Part shown: piece after piece, positions 11,680 to 22,692 of the stretch
How positions within the stretch are numbered: the stretch's first letter is position 1
How the letters are laid out: each line of letters opens with the position of its first letter
NCBI GenBank assembly: GCA_030180135.1
Contig: CM058229.1
Coordinates: 39,087,522 to 39,151,521, forward strand
DNA from: Orychophragmus violaceus
Taxonomy: Eukaryota; Streptophyta; Magnoliopsida; Brassicales; Brassicaceae
Length of the DNA: 64,000 nucleotides
Reading direction: 5' to 3'
Translations under genes and position numbers: made by a program
The notes under the pieces: model-generated
What the model was told of the DNA's origin: nothing
What the model saw: the letters and a program-made list of their open reading frames with translations, nothing else
Databases searched by the model: none

Positions 11680-14433
11680 TGCCTGACCGTACACTAAGGA
11701 GTAATCCAAACAAGGAGCTCTTGAATCTCAGACTTGAGGAGCTTGCAAGGTTAGAGAGGACAAACAGGAAAGCTCAGAAACCATTGAAGATGGAGAATCC
11801 AAATGTTGTGATCTTGATTCGAGATGCAGAAGGTGTTGCAGAATAATCCATACAGTGATCAGGGACATCCATTTGATGCAGATGGTAATGTTATTGTCAT
11901 CCCTGCAGCTGAGCAACGGATTGTTAATCCTGATGCAGAACCTCAAGGTGGAGGCGCAAGTGGACAAGGAAATCCACGAGTTGAAGTGCCACCTCGAGCA
12001 CCCAATGATCATAATCCTCCTAATGCACCAGTGCTGATTACAACAAGCCTGATAAGTTCTATGCTAACAGGTATGCGATTGTACCCCTCCCTTTGCAGGA
12101 AATGATTTTAAGCTGAAGACTTCTTACTATACGCTTGTGGGACAGTACCTCTTTTATGGATACCCACATGAGCACCATATGGATCATATAGAGACGTTTG
12201 AGTCTTTGGTAATTGGAATGAAGCATAATGGAGTAAGCTATGACTTCCTGCACTATAAGCTTTTCCCGCACTCTCTTGGAGGAGAAGCTGCAAATTGGCT
12301 GAAGCAGATTCCACTTGGGACTCTAACTACTTGGGATGCAGTTAAGAGGAAGTTTCTGAGACACTTTTATGATGATGTTAGATCTGATCAGCTGAGAGAG
12401 GATCTTCTACAGTTCAAATAGGGACCTACAAAGCCTCTTAAGGGTGCATGGGTAAGGTTTAAGATGTACCACGGATATTGCCCTCATTATGGTTTCTTTG
12501 AAGTTCAGTTGCTGGGCATTTTCTTCAGAGGAGTTGATTTGTGGTAGCAGATGGTCTTAGATGCTGCTAGCAATGGGAATTTAAATACCAAATCTCCAGA
12601 GCAAGCTAAGGAGCTGATTGAGAACTTGGTGTGTAGCAATAACACTAAGAATGCTGATATGGAGAGGAAGAAATCTGGTAGAAAGGTTGATAGTTCACAG
12701 ATAGCAGAGATGAAGAATAAGATTGATTCTGCCCCTAGCATTTTACTTGGGAAGAAGTAAGTCCATTTTGCTGCAAATGTGGAGACTTTTGGATAGGGAG
12801 ATGAGTCTAAGAACGTCAATTACATAGCTGGAACTGGTTATCAAGGTCAGAGATACGGAAATCAGCAGGGACAGACTTCCAGTTACATACCAAAGTCTGC
12901 ATTACAGAGACCATTCCAGCATAACAACTCATTCTCCTGAGACTCCTCCACAAAATGAGCAGTCTGATAAGATGATGGGTCTGTTGGAACAACTTTTGGA
13001 AGGTCAGCAGAAGATTACAGCGGACTTCAATGAAAACATAGATGCTCAGTACCTAGATTTGAATGGGAAGAATGAGTCTTTGAGCACTCATGTGAAGAAA
13101 CTAGATGTTCAGGTTCAACAGACTGTTGGAGCAGCAAAAAAAATGGATTTGAAAGAACTGAGCAGAAGCAGTACGTCAATGTTGTCATTGTAGAAGATGA
13201 AGTTGATCTAGTACAAGAGGAAGAAGACATCATAGCTGATTTTATGGACGAATTGTCTATGTCTGCGACATGCATCGATCGATACACTATTGATGTCAAT
13301 CGACACACACCTGATACCAAGGATGAACATGATTTTGAACAACAAACATTGATCGACACTCCTACTGCATCGGTCGACGCTAATCGCATACGACATCAGA
13401 AACCTGCAATAGTCCATGAGTGAGTCTATAAGCCTCATATACCCTATCCTAAGGCTCCTAAGAGGTCCAAACAAGAGTTAAATGGAGCTAAATGCATGGC
13501 AGCGATGGATAAGAAGCTGATTAAGATCTCACTGGTTGGTGCTCTGAAGAAACACCCTTCTCTGGAGAGCTATGCGAAGAAGATGATCTCTGTAGAATGA
13601 GATTTGAAAGAAGATGTGTTGATGCTATCTAAGCAGGCCAGTGCAGTGCTACAAAACCAGATTCCACAGAAGCTTCCAGACCCAGGAGTCTTTTTGCTAG
13701 ACTTTTCCATCTTTAAGGACAACTTTAAGCATTTTCTGTGTGATTTAGGATCTGGTGTGTATCTCCTGCCATACTTTGTGGATGTGAGATTGGGACTGAT
13801 GGATTTCCAGCCTACTAGGATCTCTCGTATCCTAGCTGATCGATCGAAGAGGATTCCGGAAGGAGTCCTAGAACACATTCCTATCAGAGTTGGAAACTAT
13901 ATGATTCCAACAGACTTTGTGGTGCTGAAGTATGAGGTTGAACCTGATGATCCTCTGATGGTTGGTAGATCCTTCTTAGCTACTGCTGGAGCAGTGATTA
14001 ATGTGAGACATGATATGATTGATCTCCACCTGGGAGATAAGCCTTTGCAGTTCAAGATGGATAAGATGCAGAGATCCACCATTGATGGACAGAACTTCAG
14101 TGTTGAGGTGGAGCCGGATATTCAGATTAGAGAAGAGAAGATGGCAGTTCATCTTGAGTCTGCTCTAACATCTTCAGAGCCTGCAACTGCTCATAATCAG
14201 AAAGCGCCAGACATCTCTCCTCCACCCAAGCAAGGTATGATTCCTTTAAACTTAAACCTCCTAACCACATTGGTGTGAATGCAGGAAAACGCAGTAGCCC
14301 ACCCACGCTTCGCTCCCACCCTGGTGCATTTCGCTCTTTCCTTGAGAGATATCATGATCCGACTGCATATACACCACCTTGGATGAGGAGACATTCACAG
14401 AGACACTCATTGTCTCTGTTGAGTCCACCATGA
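11680..14433 (+). pseudogene. GP1 gag-protease, heavily broken
   Basis: Gag capsid similarity is clear at about 12137-12760 (HYKLFPHSLGGEAANWLKQI, FLRHFYDDVRSDQL). The coiled spacer MMGLLEQLLEGQQKITADF is at 12972. A motif-bearing spacer is at 13272-13380, where the DNA motif reads CIDRYTIDVNRH. The protease is at 13604-14278, with active site DLGSGVYLLP where ATH has DLGASVSLMP, and the downstream GRSFLATAGAVINVRHD. It ends with YTPPWMRRHSQRHS and TGA at 14431. Many stops and frame changes occur, for example TAG at about 12420 and frame changes near 12100 and 13180. No pol follows. Confidence 0.85.
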
Positions 14434-14472
14434 GTTTGATCTCCTTCCCATAGTCAAGCTAATGACTTAAAA

Positions 14473-14775
14473 CAAGCGATGAGCGAGAGGCAACCCACTG
14501 GTGAGTCTGTTTTTACTTTATTTTTCGTTTTGATTTTGGTTGCTTTGAATTTTCTTGTTTTGGTGTGTTAAAGCGTGGGAACAGATCCAGACAATTTGCG
14601 TCGATCGACACGGTCATGTGTGTCGGTCGACGCAGATGTCAAAAGCGGGTTATTAAAGATTTTTACCATCTGGATTGCGGTTTGGCCAGCGGTTCATTCC
14701 AAACAGGGAGGAAGCAAACACGAAAAGTGTCGATCGATGCGGTCCTAAGCATCGATCAACACACTCCCGCGACAG
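14473..14775 (+). promoter_or_regulatory. GP1 3' module: decayed hairpin, motif array, donor-like site
   Basis: The conserved box GAGCGAGAGGCAACCCACT (14480-14498) corresponds to the hairpin of the other elements but has lost pairing on one arm. Four motif copies follow near 14599, 14621, 14728 and 14749 (two pairs, 22 and 21 bp). CGACAGGAAAGTG near 14774 is where GP2 has CAGGTAAGTG, so the donor-like GT has become GA. Confidence 0.65.
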
Positions 14776-14864
14776 GAAAGTGTTATACCCTTTTCCAATA
14801 TGTTCATTCTGATTCTTGTTCTCACCGAGCCCAGGCTTCTATAACACTGAGTACAATGTTGTTT

Positions 14865-15760
14865 AAGTGTGGGGGTAGGTAGCTACTCACGCACCGTTTT
14901 CTGTTTTCTTAGAGTCAGTTCATTTGTTTTATCGAGTCAAAATTAAGTAGGAAACAAGGACTTTTTGATGAGATCACTACACTTGCAGGAACCTAAGTGA
15001 CCATTGGATGAGCTTGCAGATGCTCTCTGACTATTAGAAAACCCAATGCAGATTAAACTACTGAGGACACTCACATCACTTCAGAGAATCCATTACTGAT
15101 TTCACCTTTAACTTGACTTAATTTGTCTCACCTAGGGGCTTGGTATATGTTAGTTCTGACACCGCTTGTAAACTTGTCTTAGTATGGTTCCCTTTTCCAC
15201 TTCCTTAGAGTAAAAAAAATAGATAAACTGTGGATAAGCTAATAGCTTTGAAGTGATCACGGGAGTGCTAGAGACCTTTATTGCCTCGTGTGCATTCATG
15301 GAATGTATCCAAAGTACATCCCAATTCGGGAAGAGCACTGATAGAAAAAAAACAAAATAATACTCAGTGGGGAAAAATCAGTTTCTAAGGAAGGAAAAGG
15401 AGAAGAAAGGAACTAGAAAATGATAGTATGGTGGTCATGTGCTAACATAGTAAGATTCCATGTATTCTTTGATCGATACTCCCTAGGTGAGACGGCACTT
15501 ATTAGATTATAGAAGTCAGTATGGTGAATTTGAATGCTCTGAATGTGATTGTGTAGTTTACGTAGGACAGTTTCTAAGTGTGGAGGAAGTACATGTTGGT
15601 CTCGATGTCTGCAGGTTCATTTTTTTTATGTGGATTACTAAGGGGAATCTGAGTGTAGTACTTCGACGATGGAACGAGTTTCTGAAGTTTTCAAACTTCT
15701 TGGCCTGATCTTGGTTTTATTTTTTTCTTGAGGGTAAGCAAATGCTATGTATGGGGGAGT
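14865..15760 (+). other. GP1 3' region with three polypurine-like tracts
   Basis: AAGTGTGGGGGTAG at 14865, AAGTGTGGAGGAAG at 15576 and ATGTATGGGGGAG at 15747, the last touching the 3' LTR. Spacings of 711 and 171 bp match those of GP2-GP4. The sequence between is non-coding and clearly similar in all four GP elements. Confidence 0.7.
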
Positions 15761-16896
15761 TGATATATCATGGTTTTTAGGGGTTTTGACCATGATATAT
15801 GTCTTTGTTATTGAGTCTTTTAGTGTGTTTTGGAGTCCTTTCATGTGTTTTACAGGTTTAGGTACGTTTGGAGCATATTTGGACATTATGACGCATTCTG
15901 GAGCTATTTGGAGAGTTCGTGCGAGAAGAAGAAATCATAGGCGATAACAGAGCACATCATCGATCGACACAGCCTTAGCATTGATCGACACAGTTCGTGA
16001 TCAGGCATATCTCACCGAATTAATGAAGACTTTGGATATTTTCAGCTTGGCCCAGAAGTTTCTCATAATTATAAAGAAGTCCAAAACGTGTATAGATTAT
16101 TATATTAGGGTTTTTAAGCCATTGTTTAGGCTACACTTTAATTATCAGAGATTGAGAGATTTTGGGGCTGGTCATGTACTCGACAGAGAACAGATTTTGA
16201 ACCCCTGTTTTTCTATCCTTTTTATGTTATTTGGTTTTCTATTCATCATGTCTTTTGTTTCATCTGCCACTTAGGGATTCTCATTAGGGATTTCATGGAA
16301 TATTAAGTTATTCAATCTATAGGGATTCATAACTTCTAGTTCTTCATCTACGGTTGATCTTAATGCTTAATCTGAATTAGCTTCCCAGATTATTGTTGTT
16401 AGGTTGATTTTCGAAACGAAATTTGGTTAATTAGCTAGAAAGAACCTAGATGAGCAACAGATTTATTCACAAAGAAATTTGGCTTAGGGAAATTGTGTAC
16501 GAACGAACCTGAGATTAATGCATGTTTAGGATCTCTAGAAATCGCAACGAAAGTTGGTTTGTTAGGTTGCTAGACATAGATAATACTCGCAGCGAAAGTT
16601 GGTTTCTTATACTTCTGTGATTTTAGTTCTAGAATAGTTCTTAATTCGATCTCGATTGATTCATTTGCATGTATTCATGATTTCCTGAGAACTCCTTTGA
16701 CATGACGCTTCGCTTGATTGATTACAAACCGTTTGATTTACTTTCTTGCATTATTTACTGCTTATACTCTGCTGTTGCTTAGCTTAATTCGAACCTCTAT
16801 AGTCTATCGTAAGATTCTTGAGTCTATGTGGATTCGAACCCTACATACTACAATCACTTTCTGTGCACAGTGTAGCTTTAGAAACTAAACATATCA
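15761..16896 (+). repeat. GP1 3' LTR
   Basis: Same start (TGATATATCATGG) and end (ATATCA) as the 5' LTR. Followed by host-gene sequence CAAAGCC. Confidence 0.9.
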
Positions 16897-17690
16897 CAAA
16901 GCCTTTGCTTTTGTCTCTAACATTGAATGCAACCGCTGCTCCTCTTTCGTATTTGATCTTCGGTCCATAAACCTGCACAAGATTCATGTTTCTTCCTCCT
17001 GATTCAAGCACCTGTAGTTGCAGTAAGGATATCACAAAGCCAGTTAATCAGAAACCTGAGCCTCGTTGTGGTTCTATTAAGACGTAGCATATTCACATGA
17101 TCGATATGTCTGCAAACAATCTATGTTTTGTTTTCTCTCCTATCCCATTCATCATCCGCACCCTCATCATCACCCGTGTTATTGTACTCTTCATCATAAA
17201 CACTAGCCAGAGAAACTTCACCAGGCTCTACTATATTATGACTAATACGGTCCATGCTAAACGAAACCCGTCATCCTTTGCTCGGATGTTCATCCTCTAC
17301 ACCCAATAGCCTGTTTCTACCACCATCTCTCCCAATAACCTGAATTCTCTCTGTTTCTCGTCTTATCGCACTCCTTTGATTTCTGAGGAGCCATTTGCCA
17401 AGCTATGACCGCAGTTTTCTTCCTGTATCTATTGAACATGGAGATTATTACAAAAACCCCTGCTGTTACGCGACAGAGTCGTGTTTATCATGTGCTCTGT
17501 AACTGACATAACAACAGCATCGAAGGAGAGGGCGTCTTTACCATCATACATCGGACTACTGTAACTCTTTGGTACTGGTTTAGGCGAGTGACGTTGTTTC
17601 TGGTTTCTCTTATTTGTAAACCAAATCGGAGAATAAGGTGATGAATCGACGGAGATTCTCCATGGACGAGAATAAAAAGGAGGTTAGGGT
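16897..17690 (-). pseudogene. molybdenum-cofactor-sulfurase-like gene, middle piece
   Basis: Continues the fragment at 9880-10285. On the minus strand, going leftwards from 17690, I read RNQKQRHSPKPVPKSYSSPM, FRLLGRDGG, MDRISHNIVEPGEVSLASVY, IVCRHIDHVNM, RLRFLINWL, NLVQVYGPKIKYERGAAVAF and DKSKGF. Order and spacing fit the central and C-terminal region of the same Arabidopsis family from memory. There are several stops (for example just after RRENKT) and short indels. The N-terminal PLP-binding catalytic part is absent beyond 17690, so this was probably already a truncated gene before GP1 landed in it. Confidence 0.72.
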
Positions 17691-19100
17691 TGAAAGTTAA
17701 TCAATATTATTTAATTTATTGTTTTACTTTTTATTAAAATTATATTTATTTTATATTTGAAGAAGGATAAAATAGCATTAACATTAAATTAAACTAGATT
17801 TTGATTCGTGTTAGAGAAGCGCGGATTTATGTTTCTTTTATATATTTATAAAAATTTATCAGAATTTGATAATATTAGAAATTAAGTTTTTTAACTATTA
17901 AATTTTATATTGTTATTAATTAAATCATATGATAAGATGGTGGTAAATGTGAGTTTTTTAAAATAATATATTTTGAAATTTGTTTTGATATTATTTTAGT
18001 TGTGGTGGATTATTGTTATTGTTTTTTTCTTTGTAATTTCAAAACTTAATCTCTATAATAATTACTAGTATAATTCGTTCGCATCAGTACAAATATTATT
18101 AAACATAAATTTTCTAAAAATAAAAAATATTAAATTAATTTAATAACAATAACAATACTATAAAATCTACATGAGACTATTAATAATTAAAGATACAAAT
18201 TATTATATTTAATAATATATTTTACAAGTTATTATAAATAAAATTAATAGTAATGAAATAAATTGTAATTATAGATTTATATGTATAAAAATCAATACAT
18301 ATATATCTTATTATAAGATTTTATCATATATATATTCAAAATTTATATAAACAATACAAGTTAACTATATAAAATCCAAAAATAATATTTATTAATATTT
18401 AAAAATATTCATAAATGTTTTCATTTATCATCTTATTTTTTATTGAAGATTATATATATCTCTAAAATAAAATTAAAAATATTCAGAAATATTTTCATAT
18501 TTATCATCTCATCTTATTTTATTTTTTTATTCAAGGTTATGTATATCTTTAAAATAAAATTTAAAAGTCTTCATAAATATTTTTTTTCATCTCATTTTTT
18601 ATAAAAGGTTATGTATATATTTATAATACAATTAAAACATGATAAAATTATCAATAGAAATTAAGTTTTACACAATAATTAGTCTAATTTCATTAATGGT
18701 AAATTAGTAATCAACCATTTTGAGAGTAAATATAAGGCCAAAAACACTTCCCAATTAATATAAAGATTATAACTTACTGCTAATATTTATTTTGGAATTA
18801 TATGTAATGATTTTGATTTATATCTGAAAATCATATTTTTAGATTCAAATTTTTGATAATTTGTAAGATAAAATTATGTTTTTCAAAAAATTATTTTATT
18901 TGTAAAAAAAATGTTTAACCAAAATATTTTTTTTTTTAAATTATTACATCAAATATAAATTACGTTTTTCCAAATTATTTTTAAAAAATTATTACATATA
19001 GACTATAGAGAATACTAAGTTGAGATGAAATTACATATAAAAAGTATATATAGGCTCTATAAAATACATGTAAAGTACATTAAAAATATATCAAAAAATA
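17691..19100. other. AT-rich stretch, no gene seen
   Basis: Very AT-rich, with runs of A and T and short repeats such as TATATCTTTAAAATAAAAT-like phrases near 18450-18620. I see no ORF of interest, no LTR or TIR ends and no tandem array with a clear period. Confidence 0.5.
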
Positions 19101-19303
19101 GTTATAAGAGAAGTTGATTTGGCAAAAAAAAGTCAAAATTTTTGTAAAAAGTTCACCTATAAAGCCTACTAAAGTTAAGGTTAATCTTATTTCATGGTAC
19201 GTTGTTTTCGTCGCTTCTACGTTTCTTCAAGCTTCCTTTATCACGAAACTCATGTATCTTTCTTCAAGATTACTTCATGTTTTTATCCGTTCAGAATGTA
19301 TGT

Positions 19304-20075
19304 AGGGTCGAGGCAGAGTCATTGCACCATTTATCTGTTAAGTATTTTCTGCTTGTACCTCCTCCAAGGTCAACTATTGCAGCAGCTTTTAGTTCTGATG
19401 GAAGAACTCTTGCTTCTACACAATAAATATTGTGAGTCATATTTGTTATACTTCAAATTACTAATGAGATTTACTTGTGTTTTGTATCTTGCAGTGGAAC
19501 CACACCCTGGGTGGTGAGTTAGTGAATGCTATCCTTTTCTCTTAACATCATTGATTCTATACATCCATTTTTTCTAGGTAGCACTTAACTTTACCATAAC
19601 TATCTCTAGATTAGTCAATCTCATCTCATGAACTGAATATTTTGGGCTATCTTGTTATTTATTTGGGTTGGATAATAGGTGTCAACTTTGTCATATTTTT
19701 GTTTAGGTGTAGCATATTAGATAATAGTTGCATTGGTTTAAGTTAATTTAGCTACATGTTATGCCCACTGCTTTGATATCTAACGTTATTGAGTTCTCTG
19801 CACGTCATATTCCACCTGCGCCACTCAGAGATAGTTACTAGTGGAAGTTTAGACATGAGGTGTGCTTATGAAATGCAAATACTTCGGAGTGTATTAGATC
19901 TCATGATTTCTGTAAGTGAAAGACATTATAGTATTTTGTTCTTTTTCATATTCTGTTTTTTTTTCATATATTAACTTTCGTCATTTTCTTCTTTCCCTAA
20001 ACAGATCGGCGTATTGCTTCTATAGTTTTCCACGCTGAAGGTGATTTACTTGTTGTTGCATCTGGTCATAAGGAC
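19304..20075 (+). pseudogene. WD40-repeat gene remnant (AMBRA1-like transducin family)
   Basis: Short exon-like blocks are separated by intron-like sequence: VEAESLHHLSVKYFLLVPPP with RSTIAAAFSSDGRTLAST (19304-19424); TTPWVV near 19500 after TTGCAG; FHLRHSEIVTSGSLD near 19812; and RRIASIVFHAEGDLLVVASG (20005-20070) after an ACAG acceptor. From memory, block order matches the N-terminal WD40 repeats of the Arabidopsis At1g04140/At5g43930 transducin proteins. Stops (AST followed by TAA), lost residues and missing linking exons show a decayed copy. Sequence after 20075 does not continue the family recognisably. Confidence 0.7.
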
Positions 20076-20740
20076 ATTCAAAAACAACATGTTAATAATA
20101 GTATATACAAAAAGAACTTCCAATATATATGAAATATTTCAGTATAGATACACTTACATTCTCATCAGCTAATATGATCTCCAATGTTTCTCTTTTTTTG
20201 TGCAGTGTATTGCTTCCAAAAATGTAGGATTTTAACTTGGATCTTCCAACTGGTTATGAAAGATTTGATGTCGTTAAGGTTAGTATGCTTAGCCATAATC
20301 GATATTGTTTAGAGAACAAGCTTTTTCTAAATAGAGATTTTAAGTTTTAGGTTAGAGATGGCGAATTATGTACTCCTTTATATAAAACTTAAAATATAGA
20401 GAGGTTGCGATTTAGGTAGGGAATATCAGAACTGAATAAGTATAGTGTATCTTTCAACTCTCCATTCACTCGATATGGCGAGAACGCAACAGAAGGAAGC
20501 ATGGAGAGCAGCATATACCAGCTGAAATTCTCAGCAAATGCCTGGACAAAACGGTTAGAAACCGTCTAAGTACGATGCGGAAATTGGGAGATAAAAAATA
20601 TGAGAATGCTCTCATATTTTGGTTCTCTACAAGAATTTGATCAAAGACCGTAAAGTTTAGATTTTTTCTCTTCTGATATGCTCTAAACTCTTATGTAAAA
20701 TATTTTTTTGAATATATTTTAACATATTTCAAAAAAAAAT

Positions 20741-20847
20741 TTATTTTGAATAGCATTTGATACTTATTTTGAAGATTCAGTTATTGTTTAACCTATAATA
20801 AATTATTTTGAATAGCATTTGATACTTATTTTGAAGAATCAGTTATT
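20741..20847. repeat. two-copy direct repeat, 45 bp each
   Basis: Copies at 20741-20785 and 20803-20847 begin TTATTTTGAATAGCATTTGA and differ at one base. The period is 62 bp. Probably replication slippage. Confidence 0.85.
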
Positions 20848-21001
20848 CAGATGACAACAACATTCATTTTTTGAATTGGTTAAGCTTGAAGTTCTTATTT
20901 GACAAATGGGCTCAGGCCTTGTATTGTGTAAATAACAATTGACTTATTTTTGGTATGATCTATATTCATCTAATGGACTTATTTAGAGCCCAAAAACCAT
21001 G

Positions 21002-21038
21002 GATTATTGATTGATCATACGAAGATCAATCAATAATC
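21002..21038. repeat. perfect 15-bp inverted repeat, 7-bp loop
   Basis: GATTATTGATTGATC (21002-21016) and its exact complement (21024-21038) flank ATACGAA. It could be a folded-back remnant of a small MITE or a stem-loop in a transcript. Nothing nearby identifies it. Confidence 0.85.
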
Positions 21039-21659
21039 AATACATATATTGATCTTCACCAATCAACGGACAATATTTGACCTTTAAGTCCGAGCGTTTA
21101 TCCGTTTCTCAATTGGATCTCACCCATTTATCTTATATGTGTATTAATTTATAAGATTAATATACTCTTAATGAATTAATTAAATAGTCTACATTTCCAA
21201 TAACACGAATTGTAGATAATACAATAGAGGAAAGTTTATTTCAAAAAAAAAATTCATGTTTTAATAGTATAGATACTAAATGAACAATATTTGGTTATAT
21301 AAGTTTTAGTAGGGCAAATTTCTTTTATTATTGGGTTTTATTAATTTGTCTTAGTTTAATTTACAAACCATGAAAATCGATATTCGTATATATGTAAGGC
21401 TCAATTTTTTTTTCTTTTCAGAAAATATTTAATTTTATCTTTGTATTCGGGGATAAAGACATAGTTTGAAAAATATTTGATATTATACGATAATTTTGGA
21501 TAAATAGAAAACCAATCCTAAAGTTTTAATAAAAAAAAAGATACTTGCTTTTTTATCCATTTTTAATTTTTTTTTTTTTACGAAACTAGACGTCTAACTA
21601 ACATAAAATATCAATATCATCTCAACATTCTCTCTTTACCCTTGTGAGTTCGTCCTAGT

Positions 21660-22692
21660 AGTATAATTTAGATCCGCCGCTTGACGTGAGTTGTTGTCGG
21701 CCGTTGGAGTCACCATCGGCGTGTATCGACGGCTCACCTCCTCCTCTTTCGTTTGTTTTGCTCTCTAGATGCCGCATGACCGGTTTTATTCTCCGCCGAG
21801 CTCTCCTTCTTCCATCTCCCCTCTCTGCCGGTAGTGGGTTTGTGCGTGCGACTGGTGCTCCGGGCCGGGTGGTGCGTTCTTGGTGAGGCTTGCTCTCTAG
21901 TCTCCGGATAAATCGTGGTTTGTGTCTTGCTCAGTGGTGGGGACGGTGGTTTTCAGATCCTCGAAATGGTAGGTACGTGGCGGTTATCAGGTGATGTCAT
22001 GGTCGTCGATGGTGCTGTGAAACGGTTGGTATTCGCCGGTTTTCGGTGAATCTCGTAAATGCTGGCTCGGCTTCCGCTCATCCTCCACCTGGATTTTATA
22101 TGGTTTGTTTGGTCTTGGTAGATCAGTTTAGGTGGTTTAGACTTAGTCTGGTTTTCTCTTAAACCGTCTTACTTATTCTTTATTGGTTTTCTTTTGGCTT
22201 TGCCTAGATCCTTTATAGTTGGGTGTTGACAATAAATAGTTGCTAGGCTTGGGAAACTACGACTTTATCTTGGAACTTAGGACTTGCGGTTGTAGTTTCC
22301 TGGCTAGTGCCAAGTTAGGCTTCAATTATCTTTTATCTTGTGAATCTTATAAGTCTAATCCTTCCACCGCCCTTTAGATTAGTTAAATAAGTAGGTTTCT
22401 CTTTAGGTTTGTCAGTCATTTCCTGTAAGGCTTGCCCTTTTGAGGATGCATAGTATGATCTAGGCTCTCGGGATGAAATTTAGGTGGTTAGTTGAAGATT
22501 CTCTTGTGTGGTTATTTGGGTTATTATCGGTTCTTCTGCGTCTGCTGCTCTGTTCAGCACTTCCTATTATCTCCGTGAATATCTGGAATCTCATGTTCTT
22601 GGTTAGCTTTTGTTATCTTTATTTCGATTGTAAAGGTTCATTCGAGTCTTTTTTAATTTGGGCATTGCTTCCTTTCCTTTGGGTTTGATTTC
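21660..22692 (+). mobile_element. second retroposon, 5' part (split by GP2)
   Basis: GC-richer sequence begins near 21670 (GATCCGCCGCTTGACG) and resembles in texture the 5' part of the retroposon at 2911-9500. It has no conserved ORF, only the short 21686-21886 and 22473-22688 frames. It breaks at 22692 at the GP2 duplication ATTTC and resumes at 31567. Family not recognised. Sadhu-like or LINE 5' region are possible. Confidence 0.45.

Larger units (their letters stand above)
10286..16896 (+). mobile_element. GP1: Athila-like gag-protease element without pol
   Basis: Structure is LTR (10286-11443), PBS, leader with motif array, gag, protease, 3' motif module, three polypurine-like tracts, LTR (15761-16896). 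No reverse transcriptase or integrase is present. The space between the protease stop and the 3' LTR holds no pol-like ORF. It interrupts the host-gene fragment. Flanks are TAAGT and CAAAG, so the duplication, if any, has decayed. LTRs differ more than those of GP2-GP4, consistent with an older insertion. Confidence 0.88.
20076..21659. other. AT-rich stretch, no intact gene
   Basis: Mostly AT-rich intergenic DNA. It contains a 45-bp direct repeat at 20741-20847 and a perfect 15-bp inverted repeat at 21002-21038, listed separately. A short readable phrase at about 20465-20560 could not be assigned. T-rich runs near 21565 precede the retroposon. Confidence 0.45.

Noticed and set aside
10281..16901. 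5-bp target-site duplication for GP1
   Set aside because: Flanks TAAGT and CAAAG do not match well enough to claim one.
20465..20650. Phrase MESSIYQLKFSANAWTKR that faintly recalls ESCRT CHMP1-type N-termini
   Set aside because: Too short, followed by stops, and the similarity is only a vague memory. Not enough for a feature.
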